From Symmetrospora coprosmae (lineage: Eukaryota > Basidiomycota > Cystobasidiomycetes > Symmetrosporaceae): 64,000 bases of DNA. This document shows, in pieces, positions 31,591-44,542 of this stretch. Below the pieces are notes generated by a model. That model did no database searches, was not told where the DNA came from, and was given only the letters and a program-made list of their open reading frames with translations. The stretch is taken from assembly GCA_008802785.1 (NCBI GenBank), contig VUYT01000006.1, forward strand, positions 744,001 to 808,000, written 5' to 3'. Position numbers and translations under genes: made by a program. Positions within the stretch are counted from its first letter, which is position 1; each line of letters starts with the position of its first letter.

Positions 31591-33830
31591 ATGGCCACCA
31601 CTTCTGCAACGCCGCACTCTGTAGAAAAGATCGACATCAACGTCTCGCTCGACAGCACCCACGCCCTCAAGAAGAAGGCATCGGCCGTCCCATCCTCGTC
31701 TGGGTCCGACAACGATGACACCACCAAGGATGCCCAGCTCGCAGACCAGTCCCGCACCTCGGGCGACAGCGCGACCGTGCTCGATGCGCGGCTCAAGCGC
31801 AAGATGTTCATCATGTCCGTACACCGTCTCTCCGCACTTGGCTTCAAGCAACGTCCTGACGCTTATCGCTACACCCTGCTCGATGGTCGATGCCCGATGC
31901 GCTCGCAGAGACCTCCGCATCACCATCTGGTTCGGCATCATCTACCTCCTCAGCTTCTTCTGGCGCAGCAACATCGGCAACGGCAACCTAGAGACCATCA
32001 CCCCAACCATCACAGTCTCGGTACCTGACTACGACAAGGCTTTTGCGTGCGCTGACGTTGCTCCCGTCTAGTTCGAGCTGTTCTCGGTACATACTGATAG
32101 ATATATGATCGCCTTTCCCCCTCTGTAGCACCTTCTTCGTCTGCTTCATCCTTTGGAGTAGGTTGCACAAGCTCTTACTGCCAGCAGGTTCGCTTCACCT
32201 CACTGAAGTCGCCCGACTCTTTCGTTCCTCGCAGCCGTCCCAGCCGTCCTCATCCAGGAGAAGCTCGTCAAGCCCCGCTACTGGATCAGCTTCAACATGC
32301 TCATTCTCGCAGGCGCACAGATCGGGATGGGCTTTGTCACCAACGCTGCTCGTATCCTCGTCGTCCGGTGTTGGTGGCTCCTCTCAAGAGATACCTCTCT
32401 TGTCATCTAGGCGGTCTGCTGACTTGTCTCTGTACTTCCTCACAGTCTTTCTCGGCTTTGGCGAGGCGGGGCTGCTTGCCGGCATGATCCTCTTCATCTT
32501 GCAGTGGTACAGGACATTCGAGTCTGCCTTCCGGGTTGTGAGTGCTAGAAGCTCTGCCTCCGCATCCCACGCGGTCTTATGCCCTTCTGTCTTCTCCAGG
32601 CCGCCTTCTTTGGCATTGGCATTCTCATCGGCTCTCTGTCTGGCATTCTCGCCTTCCTGCTCAAGTGCGTGTCAAGTCAAGTCTCCGCTCTTGACGGACC
32701 AGCCGATACTGACGCTGGATGGCTTTCGCAAAGCCTGATTCTTGAGGGGGAGCAGGGCAAGTCCGGCTGGCAGTGGATTCTCCTCACCGTCGGACTCGTC
32801 ACCTTCGCCGTCGCCGTCTTGTCCTTCGTCCTCATCCCCGATCTGCCCAGCCAGGCTCGCGAGCTCGATGCCGACGAGAAGGTCACCATCGCCGAGCGCG
32901 TCGAGGCCGACCGCCTCGACTACGAGCGCTCGACCGAGTCGGTCACCAGCGCGCTCGTTGGCGCCCTCACGGACTGGAAGGCGTGGGCGTTCGTCGCCAT
33001 GGCCACGGCGCTCTTCATCCCCATCTACTGCTTCTACCCGTACTCGACCACGCTTGCGACCCGCTTCCAAGGAGGCAACATCAGCGTCCGCTTCCAGCTC
33101 ACCGTCGTCATCCCGCCGTACGTCCTCGCGTTCTGCGCCATCCTCGCTTCCGGGTGGTACTCGGACAAGATGCGCAAGCGCGAGCCGTTCATCGTCGGCA
33201 GCTGCACTGTCGCCATCATCGGTGCGCTCTGTTGTTCCAGAGGCTCGCTGTATTTGTCTTTCTGACTGACGATCCTGTTCATTTATCCTCCTGAACGCGC
33301 CGGCACAGGCTTCATCATCATGCTCGCCAACTCTGCCAGCGGCAAGCGCATCCAAGGCCTTAACTACTTTGCGACGTACCTCGTCTGCGCGGGTCTGTAC
33401 TCAGCCTGCCCGCTCATCCTCGTCTGGGGCACGGAGAACCAGCGCGGAACACTCCGACGCGCTGTCGTGTGCGGCATGATCTGCTCCTTCTCGCAGTGGG
33501 TCTCCCGCGCTGTCCGCCTACTTGATGAAGGGAGCTGCTCGCTAAGTCATAGTGTATGACGTTTCGGCAGGATCGGCGGAGTCACGAGCCGTTACATCCT
33601 CAACGCTGCAAGTGCACCGGGGTACACCAAGGGCATGGGCGTGTGTCTCGGCATGACGATCGTCTGCGGACTCCTTGCCGCCGTCATGTGAGTCGGAGGA
33701 CGCTGAGACGGATTGGTATATCGTGTGCGTACCCGTACATGGCTGACTGGCGTCTGATCGCTGTTCTCCACATAGGTCGGGCACACACAAGCGCCTCAAC
33801 GCTACTTCCACTTACGCTCTCACCATCTGA
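31591..33830 (+). CDS. MFS permease of the Dal5/allantoate (ACS) type
   Basis: About eleven exons: 31591-31814, 31909-32020, 32072-32079 (8-nt microexon), 32129-32157, 32235-32351, 32446-32537, 32600-32664, 32734-33221, 33309-33495, 33571-33687, 33776-33830, giving 497 residues. A hydrophilic N-terminus leads to the TM1 signature IDLRITIWFGIIYLLSFFWR then SNIGNGN. Later blocks are TFFVCFILWTVPAVL, LFLGFGEAGLLAGMILFILQ, AAFFGIGILIGSLSGILAF, WILLTVGLVTFAVAVLSFVL, ILASGWYSDKMRKREPF (the MFS cytoplasmic-loop motif), GLNYFATYLVCAGLYSACPL and IGGVTSRYILNAASAPGYTK. This matches fungal anion:cation symporters that import allantoate, nicotinate or related carboxylates. The substrate cannot be assigned. 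The microexon is the only choice found that keeps frame between exons 2 and 4; a 15-nt alternative (32072-32086) does not. Confidence 0.82.
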
Positions 33831-34219
33831 TGCGTCCCGACAACGATGCCGAAGCTGTCTGCTCTTCTGTCCTTCCCTCGCGAGTTACGAAATAATCAGG
33901 TTGCTCTCGTCCATAGTTCTCACTCCTCACGTCAGTATTCACGGTTAGAAGGCGGAGTTGGCACGATGCTTGCACGCACGGTAGTCGATCCTCGGGCGCG
34001 GTGTCAATGTCATGTCGGTACACACATATGCACGCACGCAACTTACGCAATGCATCCTGCTTGTTCTTTGAGCGATGACTGCCAGTCCTGTCTGTGCCTG
34101 TGTCCTGCTTTTGCCACCAGAAGGCATCCCCTCGACTGCCTGCCTGCCTGCCTGCCTGCCTCCGTTCGCCTCACCTCCAACTGCGGATCCATCGCATATC
34201 GGACGCTAGAGTCAGCGGG
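33831..34219. other. Intergenic region upstream of UBR1
   Basis: About 390 bases between two plus-strand genes. A TGCC tetranucleotide tract lies at 34137-34162. Nothing else recognised. Confidence 0.55.
34137..34162. repeat. (TGCC)n microsatellite
   Basis: About six tandem TGCC units, 60-80 bases upstream of the UBR1 start. Confidence 0.85.
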
Positions 34220-37200
34220 ATGAGCTCCCTCGAGGTGTTCCTCTCTGGGATCCTCCCCTCTGCGCTGCAGGAGCTGAGCGCGTCGCACCACCTCGAGCGG
34301 AGTCAGCCAGAGGCGTCGACGTCGGCGAGCCCGAGCCGGCAGTTGACGGCGCAGCTGCAGCGATGGAGCTATGGCTTTGCGCAGGATGAGCGATGGCGCA
34401 GGAGCATGTTCGGCGAGGGTGTCGCCTTGCCGTGGGAGGACAGCGACGTCAGAGCTGGAAAGCGCCCTCAGCGTCAGCGTGATGCGGCAGCGTCATCGTC
34501 CGTCCAGGGACTGCAGCAGCAACAACCGGACAGCATAGACAACGATGACGCCAGCAATGACGAACTGCTCGACGAATGGACGCTGTCCGGCGCACAGGCA
34601 CGAGCTGACCGCGACTCTGGCGGGCTCCCAAGCGAGTACAGCAGGACGAGAAAGGGGAAACCGTGCGGACACGTCTTCAAGAGAGGGGAGAGCGTGTACC
34701 GATGCAAGTGAGTGAGCGCCGAGGGGCGCCTCTGATCTGGCGGAGATGGAGATGCTAAGCCATGCCTCGACGGCGCCCGCAGAGAATGCTCGCTCGACGA
34801 CTCGTGCGTGCTGTGCGCGAAATGCTTCAAGGCGTCCAACCACGAAGGACACGAGGTCTCGTTCTCAATGCATGCAGGAGGCTGCGGGTGCTGCGACTGC
34901 GGCGACCACGAGGCCTGGAGGCGCGAGATTGACTGCGCGTACCATCATCCGGACACGCCGTATCCTGCCGAGCTGCTCGCTTCGACGTCGGGATCTCCGA
35001 CGGAGCGGGAAAGTGCGCCAGCGTCAGCACAACCGAAAGCCATCCCCGCCGAACTGCAGCATCTGCTCCGTCAGCACATAGAGGAGACAGTCAGCCTCAT
35101 TCTGCGCGCCGTGGCCCAGTTCCCACGGGATACGACAGCTCCGAGCGCTCCCAGAGTCATCGGCGGCACACAGCATACCTGCCCTCTGCCGCGCGCAACG
35201 CCAGAGGAAGGGTCACCTTTCCACGGCCCATGGAGCGTGCTCCTCTGGAACGACGAGAAGCACACGTACGACCAAGTCATTGACCAGCTTGTGTCGTCGA
35301 CACGCTGCTCGCGGAGTCAGGCACGCGCATCCGCTGTCCGCGTCGATAGCTACGGCCTGGAAGTGGTCGCCACGTCCACAGATACCACTCGTCTCTGGAA
35401 GGTCGCCCACATCATCAGCCGCATCGATCTTGGCGTCACCGTCTGTACATCGCAGGATGCCATCGTGCTCTACGCTGTTGGCTATCTGCTCGACTGGCTC
35501 GGCGATCTGGCCAAAGTGAAGGTTGGCGGGGATGAGACGTTCATGGGTCGCCTCATTGCACAGATCCTAGTGCAAGATGAACGACTGGCCACGCTCCTCA
35601 CCCACGAGGACAAGCTGTGGAAGCGGGCGCGTACGGCGCTACGCCACCTCCTCATGTCGCTTCTCGTTGTCGGGCACGACGTCAAGCTTGAGCTCGGCAA
35701 ACAGTACGCCGCCGTCTACCCAAGCTTGGTATCTGCGTACCTCCTCAACGATCGCGAGCCAGAAAACTCCATCACCCTGTTCAGCGTGCAGCTCTTCTCG
35801 GCGCCCAGCATAGCGACCGAGCTCGTTACGAAGCACAACTTCCTCTCGACTGTCGTCAAAGTTCTGTACTCGTTCTTCACGCAGCAGCACTACCCTGCTG
35901 GCGGTGAGTCCGACCCGGAGGCAAGCGTGCAGAAATACATCCAGTACCCGCCCTCGGCGAATCACCCGCCTGTCGATCCCGACTCATCCTCCTTCAAGCA
36001 CAAGCGCTACGTTGCAGTCTTTCAAGAGCTGAACCACCTGCTGTCGCACGCTGGCGTACGCGCGCACGTCGTCAGCCAAACGGACGACACTCTTACGTGG
36101 ATCCTCGAGTTCCTGCACCTCTTTGCAGAGATGAACCCGCACGTCCGAGCGAGTGCGGTGCACGTCGAGTACGAAACGGACAGCTGGGTCTCGGCTTTCA
36201 ACCTTACCATCCAGCTCGCAAAGCTCGCACGCCTTGCAGGGGCCGCATTCAACCCCAGCGCACCGTTGAAGTCTGTCGCTGGTATAGGGTCCAGCTCCGC
36301 CGCGGCGCTGGTACCGCCAGCGAGCTTCGCTGCAGCTATTGCTCAGATGGTGCAGAAGATGGCTGCGCTGGCACCAGGTGCAACAGAGGAGGAAACGAGC
36401 TCGCAGATCCTGCACAATGTCAATTTCGCTGGCAAGAAGTGGCAGGTCGTGTCATACCGCGTATCGGAGGAGCCGGTCAGCTTTCATCACCCGATTCACC
36501 TGATCTATCCTGAGCTGCTCAAGAACCTTGACGCCTGGACGGACGACAGCATCGCTTCTGCGACGAATGCACGCTATCCGTCCTTCGCCGCGTTGGTAAC
36601 ACAGCAAGACACGAGAGGCTCTGTGGTGTACCTCCGCATCGTAGACGAGGTCGTGCGAGGTGAGCTCCCTGACACACGATACTCATGTCAGAACGTCGAC
36701 CAGGTGCTGAGTCCTCCGTTCTCGACGGCACCCACACAGTCTTGGCCATGCTCGCTCAGATCCGAGCTGGCCTCTGGGTTCGCAACGGCTTCGGCATTCG
36801 CGCTCAGGGACTGCACTACCGCGAATACAACCTGCGAGAAAACACATTCGACCAGGATGTATTCTTCCTCCAGGCAGCCTTCATCACACTCGATCCTTCG
36901 CTGCTGCTCGTCACCCTCTTGGACCGCTTCCAGGTCCTCGAGACGCTGCTCAACCCCATCGCAACCGAGACGAGAGCCCCCTTTGCAGACTTTGGACAAG
37001 CTCGGACAGTAGTTGAAGAGCTGCTCTATCTGCTGGTCGTCGTCTTCTCCGAGCCGTGCGACATCGAAGCCTTCACTATCGACCAAGTGGTTGAGCGGGA
37101 GCTTGTGCACACCCTCCTCCTCAACCCGCTCTCCTACACCGAGATCGTCAAAGCAGTCACAGACAGGGTGGAAGACGAGTCGTCATTTGAGCGTATCCTG

Positions 37201-40200
37201 ACGCAAGTCGCCGACTTCCGAGCGCCTGACCCAACCAAGGTCACGAGCGATGTCGGCGGAGTGTACACCCTAAAGAAGGCGTACTACAGCAGCGTGGACC
37301 CGTACTACTATCGCTACACCCGCAATCAGCGGGAAGACGCCTTCAAGATCCTGCAAGCCCACTTCGACAATGGCGGTGTACCTGTATCCCGCAAGCTGCA
37401 GCTCAAGGGCCCTTTCGCACAGGTGGCCGACTCTCGACCAGCATTCGCCGACATCCTTACCCTGCCCGTCTTCATCAGCATCATCAGGCTTGCCGTACGA
37501 TTCGCCGTGCGACCTGCTCCTGCAAGCGACGCGGCTTTCGAGATCGCAGACACTGTCGTAGACCTAGTCATCCGCCTCGTCAATATTGCCCTGGTCGAAC
37601 GGCCAGAAGCCTTCTGCAATCAACTGGCGGAAGATGACGAGAATCCCGGCGGATCGCTAGCCAAATACCTGGTGATGCTGGAGAAGGAGGACGCTGCTAA
37701 GGAGCATCGCGCCAAAATCTCGCACGTACTCGATAGCATCGCGGCGATACGGCCCGGCCCAGTCTTACTTTGGAGAGGGCAAGCGGCGCAAGCAGCTCGA
37801 GCGGGACAGACCGGCGCGTTTGGGTCGGAGCAGGAGGATGTGCCGGCCTCGGCAACACTGGCAGAGCAGAAGAAGGCAGCTGCCAAAGCTCGCCAGGTCG
37901 CCATCATGCAGCAGTTCTCGGCTCAGCAACAGGCGTTCCTTGATGCCAATTTGTCCGACGACGATGACGAGGACGACGACGAGGATGATGACGACGTCTC
38001 ACTAATGCTCGCAGTCAACAAGGCTGTTGGGGCGACACGGGATCTCGATATGGAGAAGTCTGATCATGCCGAGGCGGATGCGAGCACGGCGACCATCATG
38101 CAGGAGGAGCAGAAGACTAAGAGGAAGCGCAAGGCAGCGAATAGCTTAGGCAGCTGTATTGTCTGCCAGGAAGAGCTCACAGCATCGACGCCATTCGGAA
38201 GCCTTGCCCTCGTTCAAACGAGCAGCTTCATCCGCTTGTCGCCTACAGGAGCCGGTCTGTTGCAGCAGGAGGTACTGGAGATGCCCACGGACCTGGACAA
38301 GAATGCAGATCCCAATCGTCCATTTGGAGTTGCTGGCCGAGAGACGGGGGAAAAGGAGGGCAGGGGTGGAACATCGCATGGCTTCCCGAGACACACGAGG
38401 AAGGGTCTTTTCGCCTCAGCATGCGGTCACTCGATGCATGTTTTATGCTTCGAGACATACTGCGCCTCGATACAACAGCGTCACACCACGCAGATCACCC
38501 GCAACCATCCCGAAAACCCAGAGCGCAAGGAGTTCATCTGCCCACTGTGCAAGAGCCTTGGCAACATCCTACTTCCCCTGTCCGATGACGATTTCGAGAA
38601 CGACCTGCCCCTTCCGGCATCTTCTTCGGGCAGCGGTATTCCAGACGACTGGCTCAACTCGGTGTTACAGTCAGTCTCGTACGCGAATCCAGACCTCAAG
38701 AACGCTCTCCATTTGCTTACGCGTGGTGGAAGTGGCGAGGTTCGAGCATGGCGCATCAACGACAGCCTCCCAACCAACCCTGCGACTTTTGGCTTTGCCA
38801 GCATCTCGCAAGATGAGCGAAAGCTGCTTGAGCGCCTACTCAGCGTTGTGGCGCCCCTCGATGCTGAGAGCCGCATGCTATCCTCGGCAACCGTGCCCGG
38901 GCAGACGCACACACTCCCGCACGAACTCATCTCGTACACGCTGGCATCGATCGAGATTGCCCTGCGCGGCAAGGAAACGGGCACACTCTGCGTCGACAGC
39001 ATTCCTGAGGCAACGGCTAAGCTCCTGCGGAGTCTGCTCGCCGCGCTCGACCGGCTCGTGGTCCTCAGCACAGGCACCCCGCGAGGCACCGACTTTGCGA
39101 GGCTTGCTCTGCTCTGGACCATGTTTGGCGACCGGTCGGCCTATCCAATGTCACCGTTCTTGTCACGAGATCCTCTGACCGTGCTCATAGAGTGCGTTGC
39201 CGTCGATCCAGCAGGGTTCCACCACTTCGCAACCCTCACCTTCTACGCACATGTGCTGCGAACATCGCAGCAGCTTTACCAGGAGGGCTACACTGTAAAC
39301 GAAACAGGCAGCTTGCAGCAGCATGCGACGCCCGATCAAGCAGCACTGGTCGACTTCTGTGTCATGCTGCAGGAGGAGAGGTGGAGGCGCACGGGAGAGC
39401 ACGTCACGGATGGCATGATGCGCAGGGCTCGCTCGGCGTTTCAGCTGGCGTACACCCATATTCTACCGTTCCTGCGGAGAGCAGCTATTCTTTACAATGT
39501 CGTCTATTCGCCGCCCCGCTCACTAGTCGGAGAGGTTGGCGAAGACAACGACGACAGCGAGCTTACACGGCTCTTAGACCTACTTCGGATTCCACATCCC
39601 AAGGAGCTCACTGGGCGCAAGCATGGCAAGGCGCCTCAGCGAACAACGAGCTTGACGTCAATCCTGGACGCCTGGGATGTCGACTGGCTTCGACCATCAC
39701 CCATCGACCTCCAGATCCAGGCCCTGCATCGCCAAAAGGGCCTCCATCCAGTCACCGAGTACACTCCCGAAAGTAGTGCTCAGCTTGAGCACCCGGTCAT
39801 CTACGAGCTTCTCGGTCTGCCCAAACACATCGATATACTGATCGAGAGCAGCGTGAATCGACGGTGCAAGAAGTGTCGCACTGTGCCCATCAATCCAGCC
39901 ATCTGCCTGCTTTGCGGCGAGCTCGTCTGCCAGCAGGCGTATTGCTGTATGGACCAAGATCTAGGCGATGAGCCGGAACACGGCGAGTGCAACATGCACA
40001 TGTGGGAATGCGGCGTATCAACGGGCATCTTTCTGCTCGTCAAGAAGTGCACCATTGTCTACCTCTATGCAGACAAGGGCACTTATGCGGTCGCGCCGTA
40101 CCTGGACTCCCACGGCGAGGCAGACTTTGGGTTCAGGAAGCATCGACCGCTCTTCCTCAATCAAGCCAGGTACGATGAGATTCGAAAGCTCTGGCTCAAT

Positions 40201-40272
40201 CACTCCATCGCGACGGTCGTGGCGCGCAAGCTGGATGCCGGCAACGACCCAGGAGGTTGGGGCACACTGTGA
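34220..40272 (+). CDS. UBR1: E3 ubiquitin ligase N-recognin Ubr1
   Basis: Three exons, 34220-34707, 34783-36659 and about 36692-40272, giving about 1981 residues. This is the N-degron pathway E3 that binds destabilising N-termini and works with an E2 of the Rad6 type. The UBR box spans the first intron (residues ~150-225): GKPCGHVFKRGESVYRCKEC, CVLCAKCFKASNHEGHEVSF and GGCGCCDCGDHEAWRREIDC (type-1 N-degron site). A ClpS-like domain for type-2 residues follows (~310-380): WSVLLWNDEKHTYDQVIDQL. The helical middle contains the family block LAQIRAGLWVRNGFGIRAQG. A RING-H2 lies near residue 1276: CIVCQEELTAS, then CGHSMHVLCFETYC and FICPLCKSLGN, preceded by an acidic run. The C-terminal cap has CKKCRTVPINPAICLLCGEL and LVKKCTIVYLYADKGTY. 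The second intron is very short: 32 nt, or 44 nt if the next AG is used. Confidence 0.95.
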
Positions 40273-40612
40273 ACGGTGGGAGTCAGGCAGGGCGTTCATA
40301 GTGCCTGCTGGAGATTCCAGCGCGCTTCACTCGCGACAGCAGCAGCAGCATGCAAACCGACTTCCGGCGCCGTGCGAAGCCTGGCCGTCGCAGCGCTTTA
40401 TTTCCGTGCACACCACACTGGGCAGCATAATGCTCGGGCCCGCTTTCTTGTTGTACCATTGCTCGCATAGTAGTCATCGTCGTTCTCCGATGGCCTCTGA
40501 AGTCTGTCCGTTCAGTAGAGGGCAACAGGCTGCTTTGCAATGCACGTTAAGATCGAATGGCCTCACAACAACAAGCTTCTGCATGACTGCTCCATACGGA
40601 CTGCTGATATAT
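40273..40612. other. Convergent intergenic region between UBR1 and SLX4
   Basis: About 340 bases shared by the 3' ends of two convergent genes. No gene or obvious terminator structure was recognised. Confidence 0.5.
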
Positions 40613-43600
40613 CTATGCGTGCCGCTTGCGGACACCACTGCGGTTTGCGTTCCGTCCCTGATCTTGCGGATAATCTGGGGAAAATAGAGAGCGCAATCAT
40701 CAGACTGGCAGATTTCAAGCAGCGCTGCAATGCGAGACGCACAAAATATAATGGCCTGACTGTCAAGCCAATCTCTGAGAGCAATCTTCGAGATCTTGAC
40801 CTTGTGCTTGGCAGCGATGTCCTCAAAGTCGGTGAAGCAGATGGGCTGGCAGACGAGCGCGTCAGCCAATGTGCATGGCAGACTATTCTGAGATGGGACC
40901 CACCTCATAGCGCAACAAACGCAGATAGAACGCCTCATCCGCCAGTATCGCCTCCCGCAGCGTCTCTCCTGCCGTCTTGAGCTCCTGCACTTCCGAGTCT
41001 GTATCAACTTCGGCATCCGCAAGCTCCGCCACGGACTTCCTCCTCTTGCGCACGGCAACAGCGGACGCGGACGCAACAGGCGAGCGGGACCTGCTGCGTC
41101 GGGAGAGCGGGCTCGCCACTGCCTTCTTTGCCCGACTGGCCGTCGCGCCTGCTTTGCTAGAAACGGCGCGTTTCTTTGGCGAAGCTTTCGGAGACGCAGA
41201 CGCTGATCCGCTGGACCCAGCAGCAGCAGCAGCGGCAGCAGCGAGCACGAGTGGCTTGCGCGCCTTGCCCGGTGACTTGGCCGAAGCAGTTTTGGCTGCA
41301 ATGGAGTTGGGAATAGCGTCCTCCGGATGTATCGCCCGCCAGATGCGCTCCATCTGTTCCACCAGCACCGTCTTGCTGCTCGATGCCTTGTATCCATAGC
41401 TCGCGGTCGCAAGACGGAGATCTTCTCGATCCCAGCTGGCATAGTCCGGCATGGTAGATGCGCCCGCCAGCTTTTTCGCTTTCGCCTTGAGTTTCGCCGT
41501 CTCTGACTTTGGCGATGCAGAAGATGGCGCGTCTTTCGTAGTCCTGTTGGTCGTGCGTTGCGTGGCTTGTACCGAATCGGGAGATGCAGGCGTCGGTGCA
41601 GTGTCGGCATCCTCATTGGTGTCTCTACCCTCGGCTCTCTTGTTCGCGTGATTCTTGTTGGGCGTGCTTACCGATAGCCCGGCAAGCGCAATCTCGGCCG
41701 AAGAGGCCGAGTCTGAATCGATTTCTAGCACCACCCTCTCCTCCCTCTTCACTGCAGTCTGCTGTCCTACCTTCTTCTCAGGCTCCGCTGCGTCATCATC
41801 CTCGTCCTTGATCTCACGCTTGACACGCCCAGCCCTGCCATCAGCAGAGGACGAGTGATCCGACGGCGGGGGCGGGGCCGACGTGGCCAGCTGGCGCCGA
41901 TTCCTCTCCTCGCGCGCTCTTTGTAGAGCGGGGTTGACAGTCCGGCTGCGCGTTGCCTCCATGCGCGCCGTGAGGGCCTGCAGAGCCGACATATTCCCGG
42001 AAGGTGCGCTTGAGCTGGTGGTTTGGGATGCAAGGGCCGCGCGATTGGCGTTGGATGACGATGATCCGGAGGAAGTGACGCCATTTGAGGCAGCGCGCGA
42101 CGTGCCAGACGGGATAGAGGGTGCGAGGGCGGATGCGTATCGCGTCGACGATGCCATTGCCGATGAGGACGGCGAGCGTGCAGCACGACCAAACATGAAT
42201 GCAGACGATGCAAGAGCGGGAGAACGCCATCCGGAAAGAGCAGCGGACGCGGGACGGCCGGACGGTGTGCGGTGCAGAGGCGATGGAGAAAAGGAAGGAG
42301 GCGGAGAGGAGTTCTTGCACCCGCATCAACACTCAGTTCGCCTTCGCACATCGGACATGGCGCAATGTGAGACAAAAGGACTTACGACGATGCGGTCGGG
42401 GACAACGTCAACAGTCGCGCCTGCCAGCTCCCAGAGGTCGTAGTCGAGGTTCAGCGCGATCTCCGAGGCGCTATCGACGAGCGAGACGGTCCGCCGCCCC
42501 GTATTGCGATACGGACGGAGGGCAGCGAGAGCCTGCGCCTTGCTCAGCGGCGCGAGGGGACGAAAGGCTGTTCGTGCCGTGCCGACGTCCGAGTCACTCT
42601 CCGAGGCAGACGTGACGGGCGACGCAATGACGATCGTCCTGGCGGCAGCGACGCGCCGAGCCTTCTCTGCAAGCCGGAAGCGCGAAGTGTTGAAACTCTC
42701 AAGCTTGCCCGTCCGTCCGAATGACACAGTATACGCGGGCTTTGTGGTCGTCGCCAGTTCCGCTGCAAACGTATCTGCTCCACCGCCGGACGCAGTCTCA
42801 TCCTTCTCGCGCAAAATCTCCTCGGCCTTCTGCCACGCCTTGCTGCCTGCTCCCAGGCCGGCGCCGGCACTGGCAGCGCCATCCTTGCCGGATCCGCCGC
42901 GCACGCCGGCAAGTAGCCCTGGTGGCGCGCCGACCTTGTTCGGCTGGAGGACCGACACAAAGTCGCCTCGGGTGACCTTCTGGTTGACCTTGATCTTGCC
43001 ATTCAGCTCGCGCTGAACCTGTGTGTGCGTGGCCTGCGAGTGTGCCGAGCCGCCTTGCGTGTACAGGACGGTGCCTGCGAGCGCCTGTGGCTGAACTTGC
43101 GGCAAGATGCCAGGTCGGGCATTCTCGATGTCCGAGATGGAGGTGACTCCGCTTGCGGTGTCATTCCCCACCAATGCAGCCGGCTCACTCGGCTTTGCCT
43201 TCTGATTCTGGTTGTGACTCTGCTTCTGTTTCTGCTCGACGCCGACCACGAGTACCTCTTTGCCCTTTTTGCTGACAATGGTCTCAAACAGCGTGCGCTC
43301 CTCCTGCATGCGCCGGCGCGCCTCCTCTGCGAACCCGAAGGCAGCGCGAACTTGGCGCTCTGCGAGTTGGTTGACCGTGTCATTGACGAATCCGCGAGCT
43401 GTTGCGCACTTTCTGATGTGGGCAAGCTTGAAGTTGGTCGTCTTTGTCGTTGTCCAGGCATCCGTGCAGACGGGGCACGCCGTAATGATGGACAGAAAAG
43501 GCGTAGGGATGACGAGGAGAGGAGGCGCGAGCTGGTCGACAGGCACCTCCTTCTTGACCTTTCGGCCTTTCTTGCCTTGTGCGGGTGGAGGCGGAGGGAT

Positions 43601-44542
43601 GGAGTCTGGAATGGCGGATGTCGAGGCTGTGGCGTTGGCGGTCGACGAGTCTGCGAGGAGGGTGTTGGACTCGGTGGCGATGACAATTGTGTTTGTTGAT
43701 GATGGTGGAATCGAGAAGAGGGAGCGACTTCCGCCAGATGGCTTGCGCGCGAGGGCAGGTGCTCGAAAGGTTGAGATTTTGTTGCGGAACAGCGTCGCGG
43801 GTGAGTCGAATTCCATCTCTGAAGAGGCGGACGAGTCATCGTGGAGGAGGGGTATGTCGCTCATCACGTCCATGTGATTCTCGTCGGGCACGGGCAGAGG
43901 CGATGCCCGTCTGAGCGGCGGCGGTAGTTCGAGGATCTCATCGTCGTCGTTGTTACCGTCGTCTTCGCCGTGAAAGACATCCTTCTGTGCGCCCTTGCCC
44001 GGTGCGCGCGGCGCGGACGGAGAGGATGCGAGTTTGTGCTTAGCCTTGCATGCCCCTTCCTTGAGCAGGGAGGCGGCCGTCTTGAATTCGCCGGCCTCTG
44101 GGCGTCGGCGTTTCTTCTTTGTCGTTGTCGAGGCAGAGGCCGAAGCGAGGGCGCCCGGAGGCCGCTGTGCCGAGGTCGGTACGGGCAGCAGGACCTCGAT
44201 ATCGCTGTCTGACGCGTCATCGACCAAGGTGATGCTGGCGTTGCCTGCTGCTAGTTCAGCTGGCGGTTGCCTGGTGACGGTCTCGATAGCATTCCCGAAC
44301 ACGACTGCAGCTGCTGCGGCTCTCGAGGATGCTGCCGGCTGGAATGCTTGTGGGAAGTAGGGGGATGTGGCACGACGAGGAGGAGCAGTAGCAGCTGCTG
44401 CAGGAGGTGCACCACCGCGATGCTTTTGCTTTCCCTGTCCCTTTGCCATGCCCCCGTTCGCGGCATCATGGCCATCCCCCTCCGTCTCCTGCGACTGTAC
44501 GAGGATGATGGATGCGGATCTCCCTGACCCTGCCTCTGCCAT
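40613..44542 (-). CDS. SLX4: Structure-specific endonuclease scaffold Slx4
   Basis: Four exons on the minus strand: 44542-42386, 42313-40904, 40845-40743, 40674-40613, giving about 1243 residues with matching phases. Slx4 binds and activates the GIY-YIG nuclease Slx1 to cut branched DNA (replication forks, Holliday junctions). Most of the protein is Ser/Ala/Lys-rich and disordered. A zinc-finger-like segment (residues ~355-385) reads CPVCTDAWTTTKTTNFKLAH then IRKC. A SAP-like helical block at ~1003-1047 reads YASWDREDLRLATASYGYKA then VLVEQMERIWRAIHPED. The conserved C-terminal domain that binds Slx1 has LREAILADEAFYLRLLRYE, PICFTDFEDIAAKHKVKISK and IALRDWLDSQAIIFYPQDQG, ending RSGVRKRHA. The start is the ATG giving MAEAGSGRSAS; a longer open frame upstream has no ATG. 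It is convergent with UBR1 and divergent from POT1. Confidence 0.88.
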
